A DNA stretch of 64,000 nt from Ailurus styani (GCA_002007465.1 LNAC01000102.1:2067228-2131227), one strand, 5' to 3'. Numbered from the stretch's first letter, positions 24,434-36,345 are shown. The notes: generated from the sequence alone by a model not told the origin. Made by a program: numbers and translations.

Positions 24434-26310
24434 ATTTTTATTTATTTTAATTATTATTATTATTTGCCCCAGGGGTACAGGTCTGTGAATCATCAGGCTT
24501 ACACCTTTCACAGCATCCCCCATAGCACAAACCCTCCCCAATGTCCATGACCCATCCACCCTATCCCTACCCTCCCACCCCCCAGTAACCCTCAGTTTGT
24601 TTTGTGAGATTAGGGGTCTCTTATGGTTTGTCTCCTTCTCCATCCAATCTTGTTTCATTATTTTTCCCTCCCTACCCCCCCATGATCCCCCACCCTGGCC
24701 CTCAAGTTCCTCATATCCAGAGAGATCATATGATAATTTTCTTTCTCTGATGGACTTATTTTGCTCAGCATAATACCCTCTAGTTCCATCCATGTCATTG
24801 CAAACGGCAAGATTTCGTTTCTTTTGATAGCTGCATAGTATTCCATTGTATATATATACCACATCTTCTTTATCCATTCATCTGTTGATGGACATCTAGG
24901 TTCTTTCCATAGTTTGGCTATTGTGGACATTGCTGCTATAAACATTCGGGTGCACGTGCCCCTGAGGAACACTACCTTTGTGTCTTTAGGATAAATACCC
25001 AGTAGTGCGATTGCTGGGTCGTAGGGTAGCTCCATTTTCAACTTTTTGAGGAATCTCCATACTGTTTTCCAGAGTGGCTGCACCAGTTTGCATTCCCACC
25101 AACAGTGTAGGAGGGTTCCCCTTTCTCCGCAACCTCGCCAACATCTGTCATTTCCTGACTTGTTGATTTTAGCCATTCTGACTGGTGTAAGGTGGTATCT
25201 CGCTGTGGTTTTGATTTGTATTTCTCTGATGCCGAGTGATGTTGAGCACTTTCTCATGTGTCTGTTGGCCATTTGGATGTCTTCTTTGGAGAAATGTCTG
25301 TTCATGTCTTCTGCCCATTTCTTGACTGGGTTATTTGTTTTATGGGTGTTGAGTTTGAGAAGCTCTTTATAGATTTTGGATACTAGCCCTTTATCTGATA
25401 TGTCATTTGCAAATATCTTCTCCCATTCTGTCAGTTGTCTTTTGGTTTTGTTGACTGTTTCCTTTGCTGTGCAAAAGCTTTTAATCTTGATGAAGTCCCA
25501 ATAGTTCATTTTTGCCCTTGCTTCCCTTGCCTTTGGTGAGGTTCCTAGGAAGAAGTTGCTGCGGTTGAGGTCGAAGAGGTTGCTGCCTGTGTTCTCCTCG
25601 AGGATTTTGATGGATTCCTTTCTCACATTGAGGTCTTTTATCCATTTTGAGTCTATTTTTGTGTGTGGTGTCAGGAAATGATCCAGTTTCATTTTTCTGC
25701 ATGTGGCTGACCAGTTTTCCCAACACCATTTGTTGAAGAGACTGTCTTTTTCCCACTGGACATTCTTTCCTGCTTTGTCGAAGATTAGTTGACCATAGAG
25801 TTGAGGGTCCATTTTTGGGTTCTCTATTCTGTTCCACTGGTCTATGTGTCTGTTTTTGTGCCAGTACCATACTGTCTTGATGATGACGGCTTTGTAATAG
25901 AGCTTGAAATCTGGAATTGTGATGCCGCCAACTTTGTTTTTTTTTTTCAACATTCCTTTGGCTATTCGGGGTCTTTTCTGGTTCCATATAAATTTTAGGA
26001 TTATTTGTTCCATTTCTTTGAAATAAATTGCTGGTATTTTGATGGGGATTGCATTAAATGTGTAGATTGCTCTAGGTAGCATAGACATTTTCACAATATT
26101 TATTCTACCCATCCATGAGCATGGAATGTTTTTCCACTTCTTTGTGTCTTCCTCAATTTCTTTCATGAGTACTTTATAGTTTTCTGAATACAGATTCTTT
26201 GCCTCTTTGGTTAGGTTTATTCCTAGGTATCTTATGGTTTTGGGTGCAAATGTAAATGGGATTGACTCTTTAATTTCTCTTTCTTTTGTTTTGTTGTTGG
26301 TATATAGAAA
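24434..26310 (-). mobile_element. L1 LINE, young, 5'-truncated, ORF2 C-terminal half open
   Basis: A reverse-oriented L1 with a near-intact 3' part. The 3' UTR and an AAT-rich tail are at 24434-24660, and ORF2 coding extends to 26310. Target-site duplication 'gaggca[t/a]gtatt' at 24422-24433 and 26311-26322. The reading frame is uninterrupted through the insertion, indicating recent integration. The promoter, ORF1, endonuclease and reverse transcriptase catalytic core are absent, so it cannot move by itself. Confidence 0.95.
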
Positions 26311-26346
26311 GAGGCAAGTATTTTGAACCACCAAACTACTGTGCAA
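24658..26346 (-). pseudogene. L1 ORF2p C-terminal fragment (562-codon open frame)
   Basis: Encodes the part of L1 ORF2p after the reverse transcriptase active site: '[17 protein letters not shown]', '[18 protein letters not shown]', '[18 protein letters not shown]', then the cysteine-rich motif [18 protein letters not shown] (Cys and His residues kept) and '[18 protein letters not shown]'. The YADD-containing catalytic core and endonuclease domain are missing. About the first dozen residues ([13 protein letters not shown]) come from flanking DNA beyond the 26310 junction, so the frame is a chance fusion. No promoter is evident. I regard it as a dead fragment, not a host gene. Confidence 0.9.
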
Positions 26347-26852
26347 TCAAATGAAATTATTCATTTGTCTGTACCTTTATTTAACTAAGCTCTTTTCTTA
26401 CAAAAAGGAAACCTAATGCTACCAGTGCAACCAGTCCTTTGGTTGTCAGCATCCTTCCCTGCTGAAACCTGCTGCCAAGGCCTGCTGGACCCCATTCTTC
26501 AGTCATTAGATCCCTGCTGTTTATTCTGTGTTATTCTTTTCATAACTGAAAGGCATCTCTAGCCTACTTACATCAATGTAGAGTAGGATAAGCTACCTTT
26601 AGATGCTTTCCTACACCTTTATAGACTTCTGATAGTTTGGAGATGAGTGTTATTTCAAACTGTGTGTCTGATTAGAAGTCTTTTATCACCATTTCAACTC
26701 CACTGTTGCTACCCACTTTAGCACTGAGTGTTCCATAAGATTATATCACCTCTGAGTTCCATACAGGAAGCTGGGCACAAATATCCTCTGCTCTCTGAAC
26801 CCTAAGTCTGTCAGTTTCTCTTGGTCATTCGTATCTAAGTTTCAATATTAAG
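26323..26852. other. non-coding, nothing recognised
   Basis: No supported feature between the young L1 and a SINE. Confidence 0.5.
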
Positions 26853-26864
26853 AATTAACAGGGG

Positions 26865-27056
26865 ATGGGCACCTAGGTGGTTCAGTCAGTTAAGTATCTG
26901 CCTTTGGCTCAGGTTATGGTTTATGGTCCCAGATCCTGGGATCGGAGTCCTTGCTCAGTGGGGAGTCTGTTTCTCCCTCTCTCTACCCCCTGCTCATGCC
27001 CTCTCTCTCATACTCTCTCTCTCTCAAATAAATTAAATCCTAAAAAAAATTAAAAT
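26865..27056 (+). mobile_element. Can-SINE, older type
   Basis: Head 'gggcacctaggtggttcag', CT-rich middle, tail 'aaataaattaaatcctaaaa'. Duplication 'aattaacagggg' at 26853-26864 and 27057-27068. Confidence 0.94.
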
Positions 27057-27069
27057 AATTAACAGGGGT

Positions 27070-27553
27070 GGGGTTTTTGCCTTTCTAGGAAACAACCACC
27101 ACTTACTCATTTTGTGGACTTATTTCAAAATTCTTCTGGAGAATAGAACTGTCCCTTGGGAAATGGCCATTCACCAGCACCCCTTTCATCTAGCTAGGGC
27201 CATGTGACTGATTCTTGCAGAAAAGTAAATGGAAGACATTAATTTTCTTTCCAGACTCTCTAGGCAGCTAAGGAACAAGTGTACAATCATAGCATTTTCT
27301 TCTCCCTCCTAACGGTCAGATGTCAACACCCATGGTGATATTAAAAGGCCTATGCTGAAAAAGACAAATCCTCTATCAGCCCAGTATCCATGAATGACTA
27401 CAGGGAGCATAGCTCCATCTCTTGTTGCCTTCAGCTACCAACCAGGAATGCCCTCATTGTACTTTTGTACATTCAAGAATTAAACTTCTGTGGCCTTAAG
27501 CCATATAAACTTGGAGCTTGTTTGTTATAGCAGCTAGTATTACTGAAACTAAT
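27070..27553 (+). mobile_element. LTR-like repeat, probably MLT/ERVL group
   Basis: Contains 'gggccatgtgactgattctt', 'cagatgtcaacacccatggt', 'attaaacttctgtggcctta' and a terminal 'gcagctagtattactgaaac'. This order fits a mammalian LTR of the MLT/ERVL kind, which I know only approximately. Confidence 0.45.
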
Positions 27554-29489
27554 ACATTTATTTTTAGAGAGTTCTACCTAATTTCTACTGCTTTTAGTAT
27601 TTTTCTCTTTATATTTAAAATCAAGTTTCAGAAATATAACAAACAAAATGACTTTTCTGTCTTAACCATCTGGCTTATATAGACTAAATATAGTTTGTCA
27701 TTCAAGACCATTTTCTTTGCTATAACTCTAAAGAACAGATTTTAGAACATTAATCCAATGTATTTTTTCCATAACTTTATCAAAGCTCCTCCTAAGGAAC
27801 AGATGTATGGGAAGGTGCTATTGCTTCCTAAATGGTAAAGGAGAAGAATAGTTGGGAAAAAGATATATGGGGGTAGAGTTTGAGAAAGAAGCTTTGGTTA
27901 ATTTTCTGGTCCTTCGGTATCATGAAATAACATTGAGTACAGCCAGTACATTTTCTGTTGGGAACTCATGAGTGAGTCGTCTTTCAATCCCTACACAGCT
28001 GCATAAGAGTAGCCTTGGGCCTGGAACATTTCCTGGCAGAAAGATAAAAAGCCCATACAGCATATGCTGGAAATTTCTCTTTGGTTGGAATTATCTTTCC
28101 CTGTTCCTGTCCTGATGTGTAGTTTTCCATTAAGCTTAACTATGTGTTGATATGGTTACTCTCTTGGTTCTGTTGGGGAAGGAAGAGGCCCTTCATCTGA
28201 AGGACAAGAAAGATGCATGCAGACCTTCTCCCCACATCAGCTGTGGGATGAGATCTGCTCACCATGGGGTACTGTTGCTTACTATTAAAGTTGATCTTGC
28301 TCTGCCTCTCTGTGTGGGAAAAGTGGTGTTCCACCCATTGCCTGTGTGAGTCATGTCTTCTTGGTGACCCTAACACTCGCAAACCATGCAGTGGGTTGAC
28401 ATCCTGGGACTGTTGTTCCTGGTGGTAAGCACCAGATGTCACTCCCTCAACATTTTCAAGTGAGGACACTAAGACACACTCTATTTTCTCCCTGTGATAC
28501 AACTAATTCTCTAGAACTACCCTTTTTTTGGTTTATGTTTTGAAATGTTTGCATTTCTTAGCAAACACCTGTGTCACCATGATTAGTAATAAGTGTCAAG
28601 GGCAGATAATGGGATTTCCAGATGCTAATATTCACTGGGTTGTTTCTGAGATGATCAACTCTACATAGCATGCTCTAGGAATGTGTGGAAAACAGTAATA
28701 ATTTTTTTGAAATGTGTTCTAGTTAGAAAAATTATGAGTTATGTAAAACACTTATTTATAGCTTGGAATTGTTTCAGTCTTTAAAACGTATTGCCAAGCC
28801 AAAATTAATTTGTTCAGTGTTTTTACTTTAATTTTCACCTTGTGTTTGGAACTGAAGATAGGATAGAGTCAGACTTGTAGAGTTATAAATGTTGTCATAA
28901 TCTTTCACAATTATTTGTTAAATAACTATTTTTTAAAAACTTTAATTCCAGCATATGCTGGTTGACAAAGTCAGAGTGGTCAATAGATTCTACTGTGGGT
29001 TGAGGAGGAGGGAATAATAAAATCAAAGCAATGTTTTAGAAAAAGTTATATACCTTCTTCTAACTTAGCCTGTACTCCTGGACTATCTTCTGTATCAGTA
29101 ATTTAGCTCTTGATTATAGTTCCTGGCTATTGCATTGGGATGGATGTCATTTCAGTGGAAGATGGCCACATTTCTAGAAAAAGCATAGCAGTACAATGCT
29201 GTCAGCACTTCAGAAATCTGACTTCATTAAAGAATTGACTGTTCTCTCTAAATATGTCAATATGCTCATTTACAAAATCAAGTAAATACAATTTCCTAGT
29301 ATCTGTTGTCTCACAGTTTAATTAAGTCTGTAAATTCTATAAAAAATCAATTCTGTGTGCAAACAGACATAAAGATCTTTCAGATGCTTTGATTTATGAC
29401 CCTATGCAACTTGACTAGATTTGATTCACTACAAAAACAAGGATCATAGATTTTATGGCCCCTTATCAATTTGCCTATTCAGTGAATTC
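27554..29489. other. non-coding; possible LTR-like patch near 28100-28480
   Basis: AT-rich with one GC-richer patch at 28140-28480 that gives overlapping open frames on both strands (120 codons minus, 65 plus) without any recognised motif. The patch may be a retroviral LTR remnant, but I cannot support it. Confidence 0.4.
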
Positions 29490-30970
29490 ATCCATTCATT
29501 TAAAAAATATATTGAGTCCCCATGATGTGCCAAACACTGTTCCTGGAGCTGGGGAAACAGCAATAAGACAAGTCAGATGAAGTACTTTTCCTCCTGGAAC
29601 TCACATTCTAGTAGAGGCATGGAGACAGACAATAAACAATAACAATAGCAGTAATTAAGATAATTTCAAATTGTTGTAAGAGCTATGAAGAAAACAAAGG
29701 TTATGCAAAAAAGAATGACTGTGGTCCTGGGTGGGTGGGTGATGGGGGAGACTTCTCTGAGGAGATTACATTTGAAATCAGAGTTTAATAACAAAGAAAC
29801 AGCTGTGAGAAAATCCTCAGAGCATTTCTAGTAGAAGGAAGAGCAGGAGTTAAGAAATTAAAACAGGATTAAGGTTGGGCACACTAAGGAAATAAAAGAT
29901 GATAAAGATAACTATCATGTCAGTAAGAAGTACAGGAGCAAGGAGGAACATCCACGGAGAAGTCAGGATTTAAACGATAAAGGTCCTTGTGAGACATATT
30001 AAAGGATTTGGGTCTTATACTATGTACAAAAGGAAACTGTTGGAGATTTAAGCATGATCTGGTTCACATTTTATAAGATCATTTAGGTTATTCTGTGGAT
30101 AATGGATTATAGGGAGAGAGACAGGAAGAAGGTTGGAGATGATCACAGTAGTCTAATAAAGAGATTATGATGGCAAAACTGGGGTATTAGCATTGAAAAT
30201 GAAAAAAGTAGATGGATTCAAGATAGATTTTAGATGTAGAATTATAGGATTCTGTAGATTGGATCGATGATATGAGGAAAAGTGAAAAATCAAGGAGGAC
30301 TTTTTTTTGAGAGAGAGTGAGCACATGACTAGGGGAAGGAGCAGAGGGAGAGGGACAAGCAGACTCTGTACTGAAGGTGGGGTCCTATGTGGGGCTTGAT
30401 CCCATGACCCGGAGATCAGGACCTGAGCTGAAATCAAGAGTTTGAAGCTTAACCAACTGAGCCACCTAGGCACCCTAGGGAGGACTTTTAGTTCTTGGTT
30501 TAAGCCACTGAATGAGTGGTTTTCCATTTACTGAGATATAGCTGACTGGATAGGAATGAATCTAGGAGATGATCAGTAATTCTAATGTGACCCTGTTTTA
30601 CATGACTATGGGATATCCGTGTGGAGAGGTCAAGTATGCAACTGGTTTTAGTAGTCCGGAGCTCAACAAGGGGTTCATGATACACATGGAGAATAGCAGA
30701 ATAAAAATGAAATGTAAGGCCATGGGAACAGATGAGAGGAAAGTTAGAGGTGAATGGAGATATACTGCAACATTTGTAGCTCGAACAAAGGAGACACAGT
30801 GAGCAAAGTGACTAGAACGAGTAGTGAGTGTGACAGATGAGCGTGGTGTCAAAGAAGCAAAAGGGGGGAGTTTCAAGAAAGAGGGATGAGCAACTTGTCA
30901 ACTATATTGCAAGCTGTTAAGAGATGGAGTAAGAAGAGGGTAGAACTAGATGCCCTGGGACTGGTTATGC
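29490..30970 (-). mobile_element. L2 LINE, antisense, long copy split by a SINE
   Basis: The plus strand reads the L2 reverse complement in order: 'gatgtgccaaacactgttcc' and 'ggaactcacattctagtaga' (3' UTR), 'aaaggtccttgtgagacata', 'ggatttgggtcttatactat', 'atgatctggttcacatttta', then after the SINE 'ggatatccgtgtggagaggt' and the region antisense to the reverse transcriptase. The copy is long for an L2 (about 1.3 kb without the SINE). Small frames here, such as 30165-30527 minus, are L2 and SINE translations. Confidence 0.85.
30305..30476 (-). mobile_element. Can-SINE, minus strand, inside L2
   Basis: Reverse SINE with a short T-tract tail. Duplication 'aaggaggactttt' at 30292-30304 against 'agggaggactttt' from 30477. 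Confidence 0.93.
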
Positions 30971-31587
30971 CTTTTTAGATAAAATGCCAAAAAGCAAGGT
31001 CCATGAAAGAAAGAACTGATAAGCTGGATTTAATTAAAATAAACTTTTGCTCTGTGAGAGACGGTCAAGAGAATAAAATGGCAAGCTGCAGACTGGGAAA
31101 AAATATTTGCATAAAGACATCTGATAAAGGACTATTATTCAAAATATACCACATCTTCAAACATGTATATATAATGGAGTATTACTCAGCCATCAAAAAA
31201 ATGAAATCTTGCCTTTTGCAATGATGTGGATAGAACTAGAATGTATTATGCTAAGCAAAATAAGTCAGGAAAGACAAGTACCGTATGATTTCTCTCATCT
31301 GTGAGGAGACTTCAAAACATGAACAGAGGGGAAGGGAAGGAAAAATAAGATAAAAACAGAGAGGGAGGCAAACCAGAAGTGACTCTTTACAATAGAGAAG
31401 AAACAGGGTTGCTGGAGGGGAGGCGAGTGGAGGGATGGGGTAAGGGGTGAGACATTGAGGAGGACACTTGCTCGGATGAGCATGGGGTGTTATATGCAAA
31501 TGATGAATCACTAAATTCTACCTCTGAAACTAACACTACCTTATACGGTAACTAACTAGAATTTTTTAAAGTATTTATTTATTTGAG

Positions 31588-31776
31588 GGCGCCTGGGTGG
31601 TTCAGTGCGTTAAAGCCTCTGCTTTCGGCTCAGGTCATGATCTCAGGGTCCTGGGATCGAGGCCCGCATTGGGCTGCCTGCTCAGCAGGGAGCCTGCTTC
31701 CCCCCTTCTCTCTCTGCCTGCCTCTCTGCCTACTTGTGATCTCTCTCCCTCCATGAAATAAATAAATAAAATCTTT

Positions 31777-31814
<38 letters not shown>
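31588..31814 (+). mobile_element. Can-SINE, young, inside another SINE's tail
   Basis: Near-consensus young SINE (gggcgcctgggtggttcag, tgcctacttgtgatctctct). It ends in AAATCTTTAAAA followed by a TA run. Exact 16-bp duplication 'tatttatttatttgag' at 31572-31587 and 31815-31830. Confidence 0.95.

Positions 31815-31816
<2 letters not shown>
31780..31816. repeat. (TA)n microsatellite in a SINE tail
   Basis: About 18 TA units between the AAATCTTTAAAA tail and the right duplication of the inner SINE, so it arose in the SINE tail. Confidence 0.95.
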
Positions 31817-31821
<5 letters not shown>

Positions 31822-32045
31822 TTATTTGAGAGAGAGAGTATGTGTGAATGAGAGGTGATGGTTCAGAGAGGAAGCAGACTCCCCGCTGAGCAGGGAGCCC
31901 AATGAGGGGCTCCATCCTAGGACCCTGAGATCATGACCTGAGCTGAAATCAAGAGTCAGACTCAACTGACCGAGTTATCCAGGTGCCCCACTAACTAGAA
32001 TTTAAATAAAAAGCTTGAAAGGAAAAAAAAACAAAACCTTTTTAT

Positions 32046-32498
32046 GTATTTTCACCATATTTTGTCTATCCCTAATCTACCATTTAATAGCAGAGTAACA
32101 AAAGTAATAGTGTATGGGAGAAATATGAAGGCAAGGAAAAAAAAATAAACACTTTTAGCCATGATTTATGACTACACATGGAACTAATGGAGTTGAAAGA
32201 TACAGAAATCTGTTAAGTGAAAAATATGGCAGAGAAAAGGCATACTCATGTTTACTGAGAGTTTATGATGGGTGCAAATGAGCCTGAGATATGTGGTGGC
32301 CTGGGATGATACCTCATGATTACCTGCGAGGTGAGAGATCATGGAAATTATTAGAAATTAATGATGGAATCAGGTTTGTCCAGAATAGAACAGACAACAG
32401 TAAACAAACAGTAAACAGTAAACAGAAACAGACTTTCTTAACACTTGTTTTTCCAGGATGATAGAATTTACCCTATCGTGTTACCAGAAAGCCACTTG
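32046..32498. other. non-coding, nothing recognised
   Basis: A short 'taaaca' repetition occurs near 32400-32427; otherwise nothing. Confidence 0.5.
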
Positions 32499-32513
32499 AA
32501 TTAATCTGTGTCA

Positions 32514-32702
32514 GGGCGCCTGTGTGGCTCAGTAGGTTAAAGCCTCTGCCTTGGGCTCAGGTCATGATCTCAGCATGCGGGGCTCTATCCCCCGCTGAGC
32601 AGAGAGCCTGCTTCCTCCTTTCTCTCTGCCTGCCTCTCTGCCTACTTGTGATCTCTCTCTCTCTGTCAAATAAATAAACAAATAAAAATCTTTAAAAAAA
32701 TA
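32514..32702 (+). mobile_element. Can-SINE, young type with an internal deletion
   Basis: Young-type SINE lacking part of the text after the B box: it jumps from 'catgatctcag' to 'catgcggggctct'. Likely duplication starting 'aattaatc' at 32499 and 32703, partly diverged. Confidence 0.93.
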
Positions 32703-33001
32703 AATTAATCAGTCTCATATTCATTTTTTGGTCAAAGTTTATGATTTATGTATTTGCTTTTATTGAATTGTTCTTGCTAGAATAATAAAATGTTTCCAAT
32801 TTATTTTCAGAAAATTTTATATTCAGAGAATTTAAGTTGTGGCTTTTTCCCCCACTTAGATATTGAATAATCAATGACTCATTGACCCCCGTAAATAACT
32901 TTGGTCACGCTGGTAATTGAAGATCAAAGTCCTCTTTATGATGCAAATACTCTGAAGGAACACACCTAGGAGCTCTCAGTCTGAAACCTAGCACAGTGTA
33001 A

Positions 33002-33043
33002 ATGGATGGATGGATGGATGGAGGGATGGATGGATGGATGGAA
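33002..33043. repeat. (GGAT)n microsatellite
   Basis: About ten ATGG units with one GAGG interruption. Confidence 0.93.
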
Positions 33044-34304
33044 TGAAGAAGATAGGTAGAATTCCATAAATGTGTACTGTATAACTCAAGACCTCATCCA
33101 GGAGGATTGCTGTAAGCACTGGTCCCAAGTTTTAGTGTTATTCTACTCATTTGCTTGTGAGGTCTCAATGAAGTCATTCAATGTCCCTGTTTTTGTTTTA
33201 TCTATAAATTGGGGATGATGCTACCCATGGGATAAAACATAAAAGGCTTTGAGAAGAGTAGAATGCTAAATATTTATGTTCATCTGCCTGGTTGTGTGAT
33301 GTGGCCTTCCATTCTTCTGCTTCTGTATCACTCAAGTGAGAGGGCTAGACTAGCTCTTGTCCTTCCCTCTCCCTCAACTCTTAGAACAGTTTCTACTTCT
33401 AATAACAACCGTTGGTCTTTTCCAGCTTCTGAACTGGAGACAAGAGTATCTGACCTTGTTTCTCTCCTCTGCACTGTTTCTTAGCAGTGACTGCCAAAGC
33501 ACACATTCACTTTGTTCTGTTTTTATACTCTCTAGAACAAATGACATTTCCTCAACACTGTACTGGTTTTTCAGTTGTGGCAGGTAAGCAAAATCTACCA
33601 GATTTTCATTCCCCTATGAGAGACAGCTTCTAAAGTCTGGTTTTATTTATAGCTATTACTTGTTGAAGAGTCATTAATATTTAAAGGAAAGGCCATATGT
33701 GGCAATTAAGGGAAATTTATAATTTTAAGAGAATTTTAAAAGCCAATTAACATGTCAGTAGTTTCCAAAGAGTTTAGAATTCAGTCCCAGGGAGATTATT
33801 ATGAAGGCTTGGTAAAAATGGAAAAAACTCCTCTAAACATTTTATATGCTATATAAGAAAAAATATTTCACCAATAAATGAAAAAGAGAAGTGTTGCAGT
33901 TTAATGTCATTATTGCTGTTAGAAGAATTTTTTTTTTTACTTTTCTCAGTAATGAAAACATACATTTTTTGGGTTGAAAAACATGTATTGATTTGTTTGT
34001 CTTTCTTTTGACTTACTAAAAGATGCAGAAAATGCCTTATTCTTATGTGATTGAAATGAGTTTTAAAACACAAAGTTGACAACTCTTAAGATGAGTGAAT
34101 TCATGGGCTTCTTTTCTGTGAATAGTACATTCTGAGAATCATCAGTCCTGTCTCCTTGAGTGATATAATAGAAGTTAAGTGTTCTGACAGTATGATCATT
34201 TGATGATGTTTCTGTGTGAATTTTGAAGCTTTCTTTTCACTGAAATTTAGTGATAATATTGTGTGTTTTGTTTTGATCTTTATGAAACTTTTCCTCTATA
34301 ATAG
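33044..34304. other. non-coding, nothing recognised
   Basis: AT-rich DNA. The overlapping frames at 33263-33587 show no family motif. Confidence 0.5.
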
Positions 34305-34412
34305 TCCCTTTTTCCCTTTCCCTTCCTCCCTCCATCCTACCCTCCTTCCCTCCTCCCTCTCTCCATCTCTCTCTCCCCCTCTCTCTCTTTTTCTTTTTCT
34401 ATCTTTCCTTTT
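34305..34412. repeat. polypyrimidine (CT-rich) tract
   Basis: About 108 bases, almost all C and T on the plus strand. Low complexity; it could form triplex-type structures, which is inference only. Confidence 0.85.
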
Positions 34413-34671
34413 CAAACATAAAAACAACTTTGGACTTTAAGAGAACTGTCTTGCACAATATGACTATTGGAAGCAGTGATATAACATGACTCAAGAGAAA
34501 GCTAGATGTCTCCTGTTTGACATGTATTTTGAGAAGGATCACCTTCAACTTCGCCTTGGAAAAATGTCCTTTATGTTGGAAATGAAGTACACTGCGCTTT
34601 GAGTCAATAGACACCACATGAGAGAACAGAGAGAATAGAAGAGTCCGACTCTAGCAAATCTTGGTCATCTG

Positions 34672-34819
34672 TAACAGACTGCCCAGTGGGGCCTCCTGCT
34701 ATTGATTCTTTAAGAATCTCCACTCATTTTTTCTCTAAACAGGCAAATAGACTCTGGCAATGTGTTTTTGAGGATATGGATAGATTATAAATAGGCAGAC
34801 AGGAGCATTCCTCCCCTCA
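34672..34819 (+). repeat. inverted repeat, left arm
   Basis: Matches 36346-36495 on the opposite strand. The core 34749-34802 (54 bp) is identical to the reverse complement of 36363-36416, while the flanks are clearly diverged, with small gaps. The core contains 'gattataaatagg' (TATA-like). No repeat family recognised. Confidence 0.92.
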
Positions 34820-34899
34820 TTCCTCTTCCTCAGGATATTTTCTGCTTGTACTGAGTATGACTTTTTTGTTTCTGTTTTCCTCCAACAAATGTGCAGAAA

Positions 34900-35100
34900 T
34901 ATTGTGGAAAGAGTTTAGGGTATGTGTCAGGGAGACCTGTATTTAAATTCCTGGCTTTAAATTTATATTCAGTATAAACTCTTTGCTCTTTCATTTTGTC
35001 CTGTGTAAAATGGAAAGAATGATAGCACTTTCCTCATAGGGTTGCTACTTGGAGGAAATAAGGTATCAAATAGGAAGAGCTTAGCATTTTGGAGGCACAT
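34900..35100 (+). mobile_element. MIR SINE
   Basis: 'gggagacctgtatttaaatt', 'cctgtgtaaaatggaaagaa', 'ctcatagggttgctacttgg' and 'agcttagcattttggaggca' follow the MIR consensus. The right end is cut by an L1 insertion. Confidence 0.75.
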
Positions 35101-35115
35101 AAAAAGTACATGATA

Positions 35116-35586
35116 ATGGAAAGAACCTAGATGTCCATCAACAGATGAATGGATAAAGAAGATGTGGTATATATATACAATAGAAAACTATGCAGCCATC
35201 AAAAGAAACTAAATCTTGCCGTTTGCAATGATGTGAATGGAACTAGAGGGTATTATGCTGATCAAAATAAGTCAATCAGAGAAAGACAATTATCAATATG
35301 ATCTCTCTGACATGAGGAACTTGGGGGCCAGGGCAGGGGATCGTGGGGTTAGGGAGGGAAAAATAATGAAACAAGATGGGATGGAGAAGGAGACAAACCA
35401 TAAGAGACTCTTAATCTCACGAAACACACTGAGGGTTACTGGGGGGTGGGAGGATAGGGATAGGGTGGCTGGGTTATGGACTTTGAGGAGGGTTTGTGCT
35501 ATGGTGAGTGCTGTGAAAGGTGTAAGCCTGATGATTCACAGACCTGTACCCCTGGGGCAAATAATATATTATATGTAATAAAAAAG
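35116..35586 (+). mobile_element. L1 LINE, young, 5'-truncated to the last part of ORF2
   Basis: Same 3' family as 24434-26310 and 62186-62677: the end of ORF2 (the frame 35237-35578 holds '[18 protein letters not shown]'), then the 3' UTR ending 'cagacctgtacccctgggg' and an AAT-rich tail. Probable duplication 'aaaaagtacatgata' at 35101-35115 and 'aaaaagcatatgata' from 35587. Confidence 0.92.
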
Positions 35587-35749
35587 AAAAAGCATATGAT
35601 ATGTATGAGCTCATATTCTCATTCTGCCTTCCTCAATCCTTACCTGGTTCTGGATGGAAGAAGATAAATATTTTAAAGCATAAATTCAGCCTTGTGTGGG
35701 AGCCATTAGGGTTATGTTTCTTTTTCCCCTGTCTGAAAATATCATCAGC

Positions 35750-36030
35750 TTCTCCCCATCATCCCTGCATAGAAAAGCTGAAGCCTACCCATTCTTGAGG
35801 CCTTAGCTTAAATGCCTCTTATGTTTTGTTTGTCTAAGTGAGGTTAGGTTTCCTATTATGGGCTCCCATAATGATCTCTACTTCTTTGTATGCTCATTAC
35901 AGATAATTAATTGGCAATTATGCCCCTCTACTCTTTGAGCTTCTTGGGGACAGGAAACTATCTTTCTAGTTGATTGGTGTATCAACCATGTTTAGCATAT
36001 TATGAGTTGGCAATAGGTATTTATTGAGCC
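35750..36030 (+). mobile_element. L2 LINE 3' end
   Basis: 'gaggccttagcttaaatgcc', 'gagcttcttggggacaggaa' and 'ggcaataggtatttattgag' match the L2 3' end in order. Confidence 0.7.
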
Positions 36031-36345
36031 AGAGTCTTGGAAAGGGCAATGTCAGGGCCTCTGCTTTTCATTTCTGCACACAAGGGTTATCGAGTCGTAT
36101 CCTGGCAGCGTAGAGTATTCCACTGACATCCTCTATGCCCCACATCATTTCTTCCACCAACTGGAGTGATTCCTCTTTTTATCACCTGGGATAAATACCT
36201 GGGTCTCCAACCCTAGCATGCTTCTATTCTCACTATGCTGAGGGCTTCCTAAGGCCTTCTCACCAGCAATTTATCAAAGTCTTCCTATCCTGGCATCTTT
36301 TCATCTCACCACTTCTCCCTAAAGTTCTTGCCAAGGCCTCATTCC

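Larger units (their letters stand above)
31565..31989 (-). mobile_element. Can-SINE, minus strand, in the L1 3' end, itself interrupted
   Basis: Outer SINE of a nested pair. Its T-rich tail (31565-31587) is separated from its body (31831-31989) by a younger plus-strand SINE. Exact duplication 'actaactagaattt' at 31551-31564 and 31990-32003. Confidence 0.95.
30978..32036 (+). mobile_element. L1 LINE, 5'-truncated and internally deleted, split by two SINEs
   Basis: Starts in ORF2 text (the frame 31003-31224 reads 'KERTDKLDLIKINFCSVRDG', 'SDKGLLFKIY', 'MEYYSAIKKMKSCL'). Between 'KIY' and 'MEYY' the usual 110 or so residues, including the Cys-rich motif, are gone. It then runs through the 3' UTR and ends 'actaactagaatttaaataa' near 31990-32010. 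A weak 8-bp duplication (ccttttta near 30970 and 32037) may mark the ends. Confidence 0.88.

Noticed and set aside
24338..24877. 179-codon minus-strand frame overlapping the L1 end
   Set aside because: Off-frame reading of the L1 ORF2 end and 3' UTR continuing into flanking DNA; no independent support.
25046..25987. Open frames on both strands inside the L1 (108 codons plus, 168 codons minus)
   Set aside because: Shadow frames of the L1 ORF2 coding sequence.
28140..28502. 120-codon minus frame with an overlapping plus frame
   Set aside because: No recognisable domain, no splice context and likely repeat-derived; listed only as a GC-richer patch.
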